Source of the DNA: Methanospirillum hungatei JF-1 | GTDB taxonomy: Archaea > Halobacteriota > Methanomicrobia > Methanomicrobiales > Methanospirillaceae | Direction: 5' to 3' | DNA: 64,000 bases | Assembly (NCBI RefSeq): GCF_000013445.1 | Contig: NC_007796.1 | Span: forward strand, 2,640,936-2,704,935 | In this document: positions 9,129 through 18,191 of the stretch, piece after piece | Numbering within the stretch: the first letter of the stretch is position 1 | How the letters are laid out: each line of letters opens with the position of its first letter | Position numbers and translations under genes: made by a program | The notes under the pieces: generated by a model | What the model saw: the letters and a program-made list of their open reading frames with translations, nothing else | Told to the model about the DNA's origin: nothing | Database searches by the model: none

Positions 9129-9760
9129 GAGTTACGCAATGACTGTTTGGTATAAATCCTGACCGGTGTTTTTCTCCCGGCAGGTTTTGTCTTTCCTTCT
9201 TGTATGGCGTTCAATACAGACCCGATGTTCCTATCAGCATCGATCAGGGTCCGTCCATACCCGATAAACCGGGCATTATGGGCATCACTCCCGGCAACAG
9301 CGGGCTTTCCCATCGTCCTGGCAAGACGCATCGCCCGATGGTTTGCATGAGGGATGACATACCGGCTGTTATACACCTCAATAGCATCAGCGGCACCAAA
9401 TGCCTCGGCACACTTCAGTGCGGCGCCATGCCGGTACCGGTGGAACGGGTGAGGAAGAATGGTAATCCCACCAGCCTGTCTCACTTCCTGTATGGTATCG
9501 AGAATCGGAAATCCGGGAAGGGGAGCTTTTTCAACACCGAGTGCGATCAGGTGTCCTTCCCTTGTTGAAACCTCCACACCGGGTATTATCAGGATATCGG
9601 CAGATATCTCACAGGCTATCCGGTACCCGTCCATCGTATCGTGATCTGTTATTGCTATAACATCCATCCCTGCCGTGACAGCAGCTGCAATCACCTGTGC
9701 GACCGTGCTCTCTCCGTCCTTTGAACAGGAAGTATGGATATGGAGATCGGCTTTGAGCAT
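9095..9760 (-). CDS. PHP-domain metal-dependent phosphoesterase
   Basis: 221 residues. PHP motifs: DLHIHTSCSKDG, AITDHDTMDG, ILPHPFHR and VAGSDAHN, giving the His/Asp metal ligands. The family includes nucleoside 3',5'-bisphosphate phosphatases and histidinol-phosphatase-like enzymes; the substrate cannot be set here. Overlaps truA. Confidence 0.88.
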   Translation of the reverse strand: MLKADLHIHTSCSKDGESTVAQVIAAAVTAGMDVIAITDHDTMDGYRIACEISADILIIPGVEVSTREGHLIALGVEKAPLPGFPILDTIQEVRQAGGITILPHPFHRYRHGAALKCAEAFGAADAIEVYNSRYVIPHANHRAMRLARTMGKPAVAGSDAHNARFIGYGRTLIDADRNIGSVLNAIQEGKTKPAGRKTPVRIYTKQSLRNSWRKIRGRLHR

Positions 9761-9804
9761 CCCTGACTACATTATTTTTTTATCTTCCCGGTATTAAGGA
9801 AAGG

Positions 9805-11223
9805 GTGATGAGGATCCTGCTGCCAACCGGAAAAGTTACGTATACCATCGTTCAGGAAGCTGCAAAAGGCTTTGACGCGGATGTGGTGGTGACCGGTGAA
9901 CTCGCTTCATTTCTGACTCCTGGTCAGGTACGCTCCCTTCTCAGCTCAGATGCATCCTATGATCTCGTCCTGGTGTCCGGGATGTGTACGGCATCATTTG
10001 CAGATGTGGAACAGGAGACCGGCATTCCAATTTACCGGGGACCTCGTCATGCAGCTGATATCGGCCTTGTGCTCCCGCTGATTGGAAAGATTGAACTCTC
10101 CAGGGACATTCCTGCCGATGAATTCCTGTCAGGTGAACGGAGAAAAGAGGCATTAGCCAGGATATCACGAAAAGAAGCAGAGAGGGCGCCGACATTTGCT
10201 CTGAGGGGAGTAAAGATCGGCGGTGGGACCAGGATAAAAGTACTGGCAGAGATCATGGACGCCCATAGAACCCCCGATTTACGCACAAAGGTTCTGAAAT
10301 TTTTTGAAGAGGGGGCAGATATCGTGGATCTCGGATTCGGGTTTGACGCAACACCGGACGATGTTCGCGCAGTATTCCGCCAGCTTGAGGGTATTGAAGG
10401 GCCGCTTGCCGTCGATACCCAGGACCCGGCACTTATCAAAGCCTCGCTCTTCCGGGCCGATCTCATCCTTTCCCTGCAGGAAGAGAACATCCCTCAGGTT
10501 GGAGAGAAGGTTGCAGAGGCAGGATGCGGAGCTGTTATCGTGCCCGGTGAGGCAGGACTCCTTGCTAACATCCGGCTGGCAGAAGCATCCGGGATCACCA
10601 GAGTCATTGCAGACCCGGTTCTCCAGCCCTGTGGTTCAGGACTGGTAGAGTCGCTTGCCGGGTTTACCGATCCAGAGTGCCCCCTCTTTTTTGGTGCAGG
10701 AAATGTCATCGAACTCTGTGATGCAGACTCGGTTGGTATGTGTGCCCTTCTTGCCGGTATGGCTTATGAAACCGGTGCATCAGTCATATTCTGCAGTGAG
10801 CACAGCGACAAGACAACCGGATGTATCGCAGAGATGCGGATCGCAACCGATATGATGGCTCTCATGGACGGACGGCCGTACCCGAAGGATCTTGGTATTG
10901 ACCTGTTTCGGATAAAGGAAAAGAGAAGACGAAGGGAACCGCCACTTGAATATACAGAGATGATTCAGGCCAGTCCGATGCCACGGGAGATAACCTATGA
11001 TCCCCGGGGGAATTACCGGATTGGTATCGAGGACGGATATATTGTTGCAGTCCGAAATGGAAAGGCAATAAAAGGTACCAAATGGCAGGATGTATTATTC
11101 ACCATTCTTCAGACAGACGGAGTATCGCTCTTTGACCATGCCGGGTACCTCGGTGCCGAGCTGTTCAAGGCAGAACTTGCAATCAGGTTCCAAAGAAGTT
11201 TTGAACAGGACGGGCCGTTCTGA
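9805..11223 (+). CDS. Dihydropteroate-synthase-like protein of methanogens
   Basis: 472 residues. Starts GTG at 9805 or ATG at 9808, the second having a GGAAAGGG stretch upstream. Residues ~160-390 form a pterin-binding TIM barrel (FEEGADIVDLGFGFDATPDDV, AVDTQDPALIKASL, VADPVLQPCG). The N-terminal ~150 residues resemble the archaeal DHPS-related family. Presumed to act in tetrahydromethanopterin-type C1 carrier synthesis, but the reaction is unproven. First gene of a run with the JAMM, RibL, Tsr3 and TPR genes, diverging from the PHP gene. Confidence 0.85.
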   Translation: MMRILLPTGKVTYTIVQEAAKGFDADVVVTGELASFLTPGQVRSLLSSDASYDLVLVSGMCTASFADVEQETGIPIYRGPRHAADIGLVLPLIGKIELSRDIPADEFLSGERRKEALARISRKEAERAPTFALRGVKIGGGTRIKVLAEIMDAHRTPDLRTKVLKFFEEGADIVDLGFGFDATPDDVRAVFRQLEGIEGPLAVDTQDPALIKASLFRADLILSLQEENIPQVGEKVAEAGCGAVIVPGEAGLLANIRLAEASGITRVIADPVLQPCGSGLVESLAGFTDPECPLFFGAGNVIELCDADSVGMCALLAGMAYETGASVIFCSEHSDKTTGCIAEMRIATDMMALMDGRPYPKDLGIDLFRIKEKRRRREPPLEYTEMIQASPMPREITYDPRGNYRIGIEDGYIVAVRNGKAIKGTKWQDVLFTILQTDGVSLFDHAGYLGAELFKAELAIRFQRSFEQDGPF

Positions 11224-11287
11224 ACACAATAGCCTTGTATCATCAGAACCGATGAATAGGAAGGATCATTGAGAGGCTACAGTGTAA

Positions 11288-11737
11288 ATGGAATATTTCA
11301 ATACCATAAGAAATTTTTTCCAAAGGATTTTACCCTATATCAGACGGAAAAGCCGCATTAAAACAGCGAATATCTTCGCAATCAAAAGGATCCAGCTGGA
11401 TCTCCTCCTTGCAATGGGCCGGGGATCACATCCCCGTGAATTTGCTGCACTCCTGTCAGCAGAATCCGGAATTATTTCTGACATCTATCAGATACCAGGG
11501 TCTATCGGGGGAGAGGCAAGTGCCCAGGTTCCGTTTGAGATGGTCCCCTTGAACCTGAATATCGTCGGAAGCGCCCATAGCCACCCGAACGGGGTATTAC
11601 GCCCATCAGATGCAGATATTCGCTTCTTCTCGGTCAGTGGCAGCCGTCATATCATCGTCGGAGACCCGTATGGCCCGGATGACTGGCGGTGTTTTTACCC
11701 GGACGGAACTCCTGTCACCCTTGAGGTGGTGCCATGA
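11288..11737 (+). CDS. JAMM (Mov34/MPN) metalloprotease-like protein
   Basis: 149 residues. A full JAMM motif is visible: Glu51, then His97-x-His99, seven residues, Ser107 and Asp110 (HSHPNGVLRPSDAD). Single-domain archaeal JAMM proteins cleave isopeptide bonds of small ubiquitin-like modifiers (SAMP) or process sulfur-carrier tails. Its TGA overlaps the RibL ATG (ATGA), and RibL's Shine-Dalgarno (GAGGTGGT) is inside this gene. Confidence 0.88.
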   Translation: MEYFNTIRNFFQRILPYIRRKSRIKTANIFAIKRIQLDLLLAMGRGSHPREFAALLSAESGIISDIYQIPGSIGGEASAQVPFEMVPLNLNIVGSAHSHPNGVLRPSDADIRFFSVSGSRHIIVGDPYGPDDWRCFYPDGTPVTLEVVP

Positions 11738-12204
11738 TCCGGGTTGTTGCAACCGGAACCTTTGACATCCTCCATCCCGGACATCTCTGGTACCTTGAGG
11801 AATCAGCAAAACTTGGCGATGAACTCTATGTGATCGTTGCCCGTGATGCAAATATCCGCCATAAACCAAGGCCGGTCATACCAGAAGAGCAGCGATTGGT
11901 GATGGTAGCAGCCTTAAAACCGGTCACCCATGCCGTGTTAGGGGATCTTGAAGATATGTTCCGTCCAATCCGTGAGATTAAACCAGATATCATCACCCTT
12001 GGCTGTAATCAGCACTTTGACCCAGAAACTCTGCAAAAGGCACTGGAAAAACAGAACATCAGGGCACAGGTTGTCAGGATATCAGAACATTCCAGTTCTC
12101 CTTTTACCAGTTCCCGGGACATTGTTAGAAAGATTGCTGAGCTGACGCATCAAAGGAGCCAGACCCGGGAGACAAAAGAGCAAAGAGAGTGTGGTGCCGT
12201 ATGA
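11734..12204 (+). CDS. ribL: FAD synthetase (archaeal RibL)
   Basis: 156 residues. Nucleotidyltransferase motif HPGH (His14-His17), GDELYVIVARD, and a C-terminal SSRDIV that matches the ISSTRIR-like motif. Transfers AMP (or CMP) to FMN to make FAD, as shown for the Methanocaldococcus homologue. Coupled by ATGA overlaps both to the JAMM gene before it and to tsr3 after it. Confidence 0.92.
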   Translation: MIRVVATGTFDILHPGHLWYLEESAKLGDELYVIVARDANIRHKPRPVIPEEQRLVMVAALKPVTHAVLGDLEDMFRPIREIKPDIITLGCNQHFDPETLQKALEKQNIRAQVVRISEHSSSPFTSSRDIVRKIAELTHQRSQTRETKEQRECGAV

Positions 12205-12695
12205 TCCCCCTGCTCGCATACCGGGATAATTCATGTGATCCCAGAAAATGCACGATGAAAAAACTTGAGCGTGCCGGGATGGTCAGACTCTTCTCCCGTC
12301 TTTCAGCCATTCCACGGACCAGCCTTATCCTTGACCCGACGGCAGAACAGGCCCTCTCACCGGCCGACCGGGAAAAAACACGTACCATCACCGCTCTTGA
12401 CTGTTCATGGGAGGTACTTGACACAGATCAGGTCCGTTCATGGAGATTTAAACGAGCCCTGCCATATCTGCTTGCTGCTAATCCGGTGAATTTCGGAAGG
12501 CCCTTTCGTCTCACCTCAATAGAGGCCATGGCTGCAGCACTGGTCATTCTGGGAGAGAAAAGTCAGGCAGAGGAGATTCTGGCAAAGGTCAGCTGGGGTA
12601 TCAGATTTTTACAACTGAACGAGGAACCGTTGGCTGCATATGCAGGAGCACAGGATAGTCAGGAGATCATCGCTATTCAGGGAGAATTCCTCTGA
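12201..12695 (+). CDS. tsr3: rRNA aminocarboxypropyltransferase Tsr3 (DUF367)
   Basis: Start set at MIPLLAYRDNSCDPRKCT because this ATG overlaps the RibL TGA. 164 residues. Tsr3 family features: DPRKCT near the N-terminus, LDPTAEQALSP, TALDCSW and RALPYLLAANPVNFGRP. Transfers the aminocarboxypropyl group of SAM to a hypermodified base of small-subunit rRNA. Confidence 0.92.
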   Translation: MIPLLAYRDNSCDPRKCTMKKLERAGMVRLFSRLSAIPRTSLILDPTAEQALSPADREKTRTITALDCSWEVLDTDQVRSWRFKRALPYLLAANPVNFGRPFRLTSIEAMAAALVILGEKSQAEEILAKVSWGIRFLQLNEEPLAAYAGAQDSQEIIAIQGEFL

Positions 12696-12738
12696 CAGAA
12701 TTTATCTACTGTGAAAATACCATACAAATGAGGAACTG

Positions 12739-14049
12739 ATGGGGATTCGAGACTGGATTGGGGGACAGGACGGGAGCCCGGCAACGCCATACTGTCAGAA
12801 AGGAGAGACACAACTTGTAAAGGAGAAGTATGAAGCGGCGGTTCAGACATTTAACCGGGGCATTGAACTGGACCGGAGCCATCCCGGATGCTGGGTCGGG
12901 ATGGGAAAAGCATTTCTCGGTCTGGGCAGGTATGACCGTGCGGATGACTGCTTTATCCGTGCCCTGGATATCGATCCGGAAAATCCTGAAGCCCTGACCA
13001 TGCGGGCATCTGTCCTCCGTCTCATCGCCCTTCAGAACCAGGATCCCATGCGGTGCCTGGAAGCAGTCGAGATATGCAACAAGACCCTGAAGATCCATCC
13101 TGAGTACGGGCCGGCCCTCCATGAGAAAGGGATGGCGCTCTGGACCCTGGGAAAACGCGACGAAGCAATGAGCCTGTTTGAGCAGGCGAAAAAGATACAT
13201 GCATCATACCCGTACCCCTGGGATCTGAAAGGGCGGTACCTGTTCGAAAAGAGGCAGTACCATGAGGCAATCGAGGCATATGAAGAGGCATTAGAGAAAA
13301 AACCCCAGGACCCGGATCTCCTTTTTTCCATGGGCCGGGCTCTCATGAAGATCGGGGGGTATCATTCCGCCATCCAGTTCTTTAAGAAATGCCTCAAGAT
13401 TCGTCCAGATTACACCGCTGCATGGCTGCTCCTTGGCAACTCCTACAAGGTCTTAAACCAGTTTGATGAGGCGATAGATGCCTACGAAGAAGCAATGGAA
13501 CTGGATCCGGGCAGCACCAAATATCGCAAGTATATAGCAGATGTCTACCTCGTCATGGGAAAAGAGGCCCTGTATAAGGAAGGAAAACCTCAGGAGGCCA
13601 TTGAATACTTTGATAAGACCATCCGGATGATCGCAAACCACATAACCGCCTGGTTCTCAAAGGGAGTGGCCTATAAAAAACTCGGGGCATACCGGAATGC
13701 AACGGCATGTTTTCTCAAAGTGGTGGAGATGGATCCCCAGAACGGGCATGCCTACTATGAGATGGCCCAGATCCTTGAGAAGACCGGGAATAATGAAGAA
13801 GCGATCCGGTGCTACCTTGAGACGATCCGGTGTGATCCATCCCATACCGATGCCATGTATAAGGTAGGAAACCTGCTCATGGAAGGCGGGGATTATAAAA
13901 ATGCCATAGCCTATTTTGACCGGGTTCTTGATAAGATTCCCGAGTCTTCAGTAGCCTGGTTTGCAAAAGGAAAAGCACTCCAAAGACGGGGACAGCAAAA
14001 AGATGCTGACCGGTGTTTTGAACGGGCTTCAAAACTCGCCACACGGTAG
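12739..14049 (+). CDS. Cytoplasmic TPR-repeat protein
   Basis: 436 residues, no signal peptide. About eleven TPR units of 34 residues follow one another (for example KYEAAVQTFNRGIELDRSHPG, WLLLGNSYKVLNQFDEAIDAYE). Shine-Dalgarno GAGGAAC precedes the ATG. A scaffold for protein assembly; partner unknown. Last gene of the run from 9805. It ends 1 base before the stop codon of the convergent DJ-1 gene. Confidence 0.9.
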   Translation: MGIRDWIGGQDGSPATPYCQKGETQLVKEKYEAAVQTFNRGIELDRSHPGCWVGMGKAFLGLGRYDRADDCFIRALDIDPENPEALTMRASVLRLIALQNQDPMRCLEAVEICNKTLKIHPEYGPALHEKGMALWTLGKRDEAMSLFEQAKKIHASYPYPWDLKGRYLFEKRQYHEAIEAYEEALEKKPQDPDLLFSMGRALMKIGGYHSAIQFFKKCLKIRPDYTAAWLLLGNSYKVLNQFDEAIDAYEEAMELDPGSTKYRKYIADVYLVMGKEALYKEGKPQEAIEYFDKTIRMIANHITAWFSKGVAYKKLGAYRNATACFLKVVEMDPQNGHAYYEMAQILEKTGNNEEAIRCYLETIRCDPSHTDAMYKVGNLLMEGGDYKNAIAYFDRVLDKIPESSVAWFAKGKALQRRGQQKDADRCFERASKLATR

Positions 14050-14050
14050 A

Positions 14051-14632
14051 TCAGATATCAAAACCAAGTTTATTCGGTGCAGGAACAACCTGAGGCCCGT
14101 TAAATTCCGGATTTCCATACAGATATTCAACGATCAGTTCGGCAAACCTTTTTGCATCTCCCGGGTCACGGGCGGTCACCAACCGGTCCAGGAAGACAAA
14201 CGGCTTGTCCTCAAACTTCACGTCCATCTTCATCATCTCCCTGATAGGAGCTCCGGATATGACCGTTGCAGGACGCTTTTTTAATATCCCTGCCCGTGCC
14301 ATAACCACCGGTGCTGTACTAATGGCCCCGATGACCTTGCGGTGAATCCGAAAGATCTTCACCAGTTCAAGAAGATCCGGGTTATTCCAGAAATGGGCCT
14401 GGGCTCCATGTCCCCCTAATATGGCAAGGGCGTCAAACTCATCCTCTCTGGTCAGGATGACCTCCTCAAAGCTTAAGGGTACATACACCCGGCCACCAAA
14501 CGTACCCTTGGCCTGCCCTTTTTCCCGTGACACAAACTCGTATGGAATCTTGTTCTGATCAAAAACCGCCATGACCTGTGCCAGTTCCTTGTCATGGTAC
14601 TGGGTTGGGGGGACTGCTATCAGGATTTTCAT
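14051..14632 (-). CDS. DJ-1/PfpI superfamily protein lacking the nucleophile Cys
   Basis: 193 residues. The flavodoxin-like fold is clear (MKILIAVPPT, FDALAILGGHGAQ, IGAISTAPVVMARAG, the C-terminal LVTARDPGDAKRFAE). At the nucleophile elbow the usual A-I-C-H is A-I-S-T (Ser105, Thr106), so the catalytic Cys and His of PfpI-type enzymes are absent. Probably not a PfpI-type protease or glyoxalase; it may bind a ligand or act structurally. Confidence 0.85.
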   Translation of the reverse strand: MKILIAVPPTQYHDKELAQVMAVFDQNKIPYEFVSREKGQAKGTFGGRVYVPLSFEEVILTREDEFDALAILGGHGAQAHFWNNPDLLELVKIFRIHRKVIGAISTAPVVMARAGILKKRPATVISGAPIREMMKMDVKFEDKPFVFLDRLVTARDPGDAKRFAELIVEYLYGNPEFNGPQVVPAPNKLGFDI

Positions 14633-14643
14633 AGAAAAAAAGA

Positions 14644-15786
14644 TCAGGTGCTGGATTCTGATGAACCGCCACTCAGGTAGTCAGCCATATCTGGTGTGAT
14701 ATATCCAAGTTCGCCCAGACCAAATGTTCCTTTCTCTACTTCACCAAACTTCGGGAAGTCAGGAAGCGTACTGTTGGTGTAATTCGGGATGATATCATCA
14801 AAGTATCCGATGGCTTTCTCAGCCTGATCATAATACTTCTTGGATTTCTCATAATTCTCCTCGCCATTTGAGACAGATGAGACATAGGTCCGGTCATTGA
14901 TATATGACTCATAAAAGTCCCGGGCCTGTGAGATCAGGTAGAAGAATGCATCAATGTAATTCGCCTTTGTATAGAAGTCTTCTGCGACATTCATGCCAAT
15001 GAGATCCATATACGTACTATCTGCCCATTCCAGTCCTTCACCAGTCAGGAACCGATGGCCCGGTGACTTTTCAGTCTTGTCATTTGTAGGATCATCATCA
15101 GGGAGCCGTGCCCGATCAACATAATCCTCAAACCAGCGGATAGTTGTGGTCTTGAACTTCTCGGTCTGGTCATCAGCAGATGGGTCAGGAGCCTTCTGGG
15201 TCATCGGAATGGCAATATCCAAACCTTCAAGGGTATCGCCCTGCTGCTCTGCTTTTTCTTCAGGCATTGGTTCCCCTGCCGGCGGGAGAGTGAACATGGT
15301 CATATTCGGATAGAGATCCTTGATCTTGTTCCAGAACTCGGCAGCGACCTGACGGTACTGATCTGCAACGGTATAATATTCAGATCCATCCGTTGTCTTT
15401 GAGACGGATTTTAAATATGCATGGTAATCAGTATAGGTCTCTCCCGCCTTGGAGGTATAGTAGAGATATGCCGCGATGTTATGTGCATTGGGGTAGAGAT
15501 CCGGACTGACATTCTCCATGATCAGCCGATAATAGGCGTCAGTCACCTCACTCAACTTTGCCCCGGTCGGGACAGAAGAGTTCGATATCTTTCCGATGAT
15601 CTTTTCAGCCTCGCTCTTGAATGCTTCGTCTTTATAGGGGTTCGCATCAGAAGGGGCCTTCATACTCAGGGGCATCAATTCAAATGTGGGTGCAAATCCG
15701 GCGCTACAGATGGATACACAGAGCACCAGTGCAGCGATGCCGGTCAATATAAGATATACGCTGCGTTTCATACCCTCAGTCATCAT
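14644..15786 (-). CDS. Secreted protein of unknown function
   Basis: 380 residues. Signal peptide MKRSVYLILTGIAALVLCV followed by ICSAG; the better start is probably the Met at 15771 rather than 15786. The mature part is rich in Asp, Glu, Tyr and Lys, helical, with tyrosine-spaced patterns (AYYRLIMENVS, YFYLISQARDFY) suggestive of TPR-like helices. I do not recognise the family; a Methanomicrobiales-specific surface protein is likely. Confidence 0.75.
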   Translation of the reverse strand: MMTEGMKRSVYLILTGIAALVLCVSICSAGFAPTFELMPLSMKAPSDANPYKDEAFKSEAEKIIGKISNSSVPTGAKLSEVTDAYYRLIMENVSPDLYPNAHNIAAYLYYTSKAGETYTDYHAYLKSVSKTTDGSEYYTVADQYRQVAAEFWNKIKDLYPNMTMFTLPPAGEPMPEEKAEQQGDTLEGLDIAIPMTQKAPDPSADDQTEKFKTTTIRWFEDYVDRARLPDDDPTNDKTEKSPGHRFLTGEGLEWADSTYMDLIGMNVAEDFYTKANYIDAFFYLISQARDFYESYINDRTYVSSVSNGEENYEKSKKYYDQAEKAIGYFDDIIPNYTNSTLPDFPKFGEVEKGTFGLGELGYITPDMADYLSGGSSESST

Positions 15787-15900
15787 ATAGGCAACTCAAA
15801 AAGGTTTCCTATTGTGATGGGAAGGACTGGTTGTGCTAGTTGCGCCTGACAACAGATATAGCCATACCAGTCTAACCATCAGAGATACAAGGTGGGCTCT

Positions 15901-16272
15901 GTGGCTGACGAAAAACAGGTTGAAGCAATAAAGGGAGGTGTCGCTTCATGGAATCAGTGGAAGGCAGAAAATCCAAGGAAAAGACCGGATCTCAGAGGTG
16001 CTCATCTGACAGGCCTCTCCCTAGATGGGATCAACCTGAACGGGGCACGATTATCTGAAACCGACTTTGAATTTTCCAGCTTAAGAAAAGCGAATTTTGC
16101 CGGGGCAGACCTCACCAGGGCAAACCTTTCCAATACTGACCTGACCGACGCGATATTCCTGAATGCAAATCTGCAGGGTGCCCGACTTACCGGGGCAACG
16201 GTCACCAGGGCAGATTTCCGGGGCGCAAATGTTGCCGGGGCAGATCTCAGGCAGATAAAGCGCGGGCTCTGA
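15901..16272 (+). CDS. Pentapeptide-repeat protein
   Basis: Start chosen as GTG 15901 because AAGGTGG ends 5 bases before it; the same frame also has a GTG at 15892. About 123 residues. From residue ~35 there are A(D/N)LXX repeats (LRGAHLTGLSLDGINLNGARL ... ADLTRANLSN), predicting a right-handed quadrilateral beta helix. No signal peptide. Function unknown. The stop ends where the convergent cofH stop begins. Confidence 0.85.
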   Translation: MADEKQVEAIKGGVASWNQWKAENPRKRPDLRGAHLTGLSLDGINLNGARLSETDFEFSSLRKANFAGADLTRANLSNTDLTDAIFLNANLQGARLTGATVTRADFRGANVAGADLRQIKRGL

Positions 16273-17358
16273 TCAAGAGACGATAGAATACAGGGTGGTC
16301 CGTTCTGCAAGAACCCTGCCAAGGTCCGCACAGATATGCTCCATCTCTTTTGGATCCAGGTATTCACCCATCCCGCCTCCCGCTTCCCCGGTGACATCAT
16401 CCAGGTACATCGTCCCGGCAAGGTCATCCGCACCGGCAAGCAAAGCCATCTGTGTCATTTTCACACCAAGTTTCGGCCATGACACCTGGATATGGTCAAA
16501 GTTATCCAGAAAGAGCCGGCAGACCGCGGTGGTCACCAGATCATCCCGTCCGGTCGGCCCGGACTGCACCAGGCCTTTCTCAAACAGGGGGGTCTTCTGA
16601 TGGATATACGTAAGAAGGACCATCTCGGTAAATCCACCGGTCTCATCCTGAATCTTCCTGATTCGGTCCAGGTGTTCTGCACGATCCCGGGGAGTCTCCG
16701 TAGATCCATACATAATAGTTGCCGTTGACCGAAGACCACGGCCGTGTGCTTCCCGTGTTATCCGCTCCCACACATCGGTCTTAACTTTCGCCGGACATAT
16801 CGTCTTTCTGACATCATCGACCAGGATCTCGGCAGCGGTCCCCTGAAGAGTGCCAAGACCCCCCTTCATAAGACGGTCAATAACATCTGATGTCGGAAGA
16901 TTCTCCTTTCGTGCGACAAAATCCACCTCATCAGGGGAGAACGCATGAATATGCACCGATGGATAGACCTCATGGACCCATCTCATGAACTGCAAGTACG
17001 TCTCCAGAGTAAAATCAGGATGCACCCCGGAGAGAAAACAGATCTCAGAGACTTTCCGCTCTTTTGCCGCCCGTACCTGCTCCTTTACTTCACTCTCGCC
17101 AAACAGGTATGCCCCCGGGCTGTTTTTTGTCCGGCCAAACCCGCAGAATCCACAGAGGTTCTTACAGATATTGGTGATATGAATGTTCTGGTTTCTGACA
17201 AAGGTCACCCGGTTACCGTTTTTTTGCCTGCAGAGCTCATCTGCTGCACGAAAGAGATCAAACACCTCCGGGCCCGTGACTGAAAACAGGAATGTTGCCT
17301 CATCCGGAGTGAGACGATGACCAGCAAGGGTGTCAGATAAGAGGGTCTGCAGATGCAT
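16273..17358 (-). CDS. cofH: F420 7,8-didemethyl-8-hydroxy-5-deazariboflavin synthase subunit CofH
   Basis: 361 residues. Radical-SAM cluster Cys65-x3-Cys69-x2-Cys72 (CKNLCGFCGF), then HAFSPDEVDF and GTAAEILVDDVR, which separate CofH (and its MqnC/MqnE relatives) from CofG. Joins a tyrosine-derived hydroxyphenyl group to 5-amino-6-ribitylaminouracil on the way to F420, needed for methanogenesis. Lies 3 bases downstream of the signal peptidase gene on the same strand. Confidence 0.9.
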   Translation of the reverse strand: MHLQTLLSDTLAGHRLTPDEATFLFSVTGPEVFDLFRAADELCRQKNGNRVTFVRNQNIHITNICKNLCGFCGFGRTKNSPGAYLFGESEVKEQVRAAKERKVSEICFLSGVHPDFTLETYLQFMRWVHEVYPSVHIHAFSPDEVDFVARKENLPTSDVIDRLMKGGLGTLQGTAAEILVDDVRKTICPAKVKTDVWERITREAHGRGLRSTATIMYGSTETPRDRAEHLDRIRKIQDETGGFTEMVLLTYIHQKTPLFEKGLVQSGPTGRDDLVTTAVCRLFLDNFDHIQVSWPKLGVKMTQMALLAGADDLAGTMYLDDVTGEAGGGMGEYLDPKEMEHICADLGRVLAERTTLYSIVS

Positions 17359-17361
17359 GGA

Positions 17362-18069
17362 TCAGACCTTCCTGCCCGATTTCATCTCCTCCTCCCGCTT
17401 TGCCCGGTTTCGGAGATAGAGTTCATGAAGGACCATGATAACGACCACAATGATGATAACCGGAACAATATTGAGGGGAAGGTATCCGACCAGGGGAACC
17501 TGATACATGGCTTTCCCGATGATCCACTCCTTCTTAACCGGTTCGATGGGTCCTCCCAGGTTCCGGTAATTTGACCATCCGACCTGATCGATCACCGGGT
17601 TATTATCACCTTTGGTAATATATCCTGCATGAGGAGCGGTATACGTCCCTGTTCTCTGGCCAGCAGTAACGACGATCTCCTCACCCTCTTCTACCCAGAA
17701 CATGGCACGGTGAATGATGGGATGGAGCTCGGTATTGCCATTCGGGCGGTAAATGATGACATCGCCGGGCATCCCGAACTTCTCATATCCAGAACTATTC
17801 CCCTCTTCCATGCTTTGCAGAGATCCGTACCGGTCCCCGGCGACCACCAGAACCAGATCCCCGACATTCATATGTGGGACCATGCTCTCTGACTCGATGG
17901 TCACGATCGCCGGCCAGGTTCCACAGATGATGAGCAGTACGGCAACCACTGCCCCGACGGTTACCAGAACTGATGCAATCTCCCTGACCGCTGACGGTAT
18001 CTGCTCCTCGCTCTTCCAGAACCTGATAATTTTATCCTGTATTGATTTCTTGGCCTTTTGATCTGCCAT
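17362..18069 (-). CDS. Signal peptidase I (archaeal SEC11 type)
   Basis: 235 residues. N-terminal membrane anchor (~30-50), catalytic Ser62 in ESESMVPHM, His120 in HPIIHRAMF in place of the bacterial Lys, then GDNNPVID with the two Asp. A second hydrophobic segment near the C-terminus (YLPLNIVPVIIIVVVIMVL). Cleaves Sec signal peptides outside the membrane, for instance those of the many secreted proteins here. Confidence 0.93.
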   Translation of the reverse strand: MADQKAKKSIQDKIIRFWKSEEQIPSAVREIASVLVTVGAVVAVLLIICGTWPAIVTIESESMVPHMNVGDLVLVVAGDRYGSLQSMEEGNSSGYEKFGMPGDVIIYRPNGNTELHPIIHRAMFWVEEGEEIVVTAGQRTGTYTAPHAGYITKGDNNPVIDQVGWSNYRNLGGPIEPVKKEWIIGKAMYQVPLVGYLPLNIVPVIIIVVVIMVLHELYLRNRAKREEEMKSGRKV

Positions 18070-18191
18070 GATGTCTGTATATGGTTTTTGAGCTGGCCTC
18101 TTAAGGGTTCACTTCACCGGTCAAAGTCATGCCATCAGGGCTCGCCCGTGTGTATGTATATTTCCCTCCATGCTGAAGGTACTAGTGCAGA

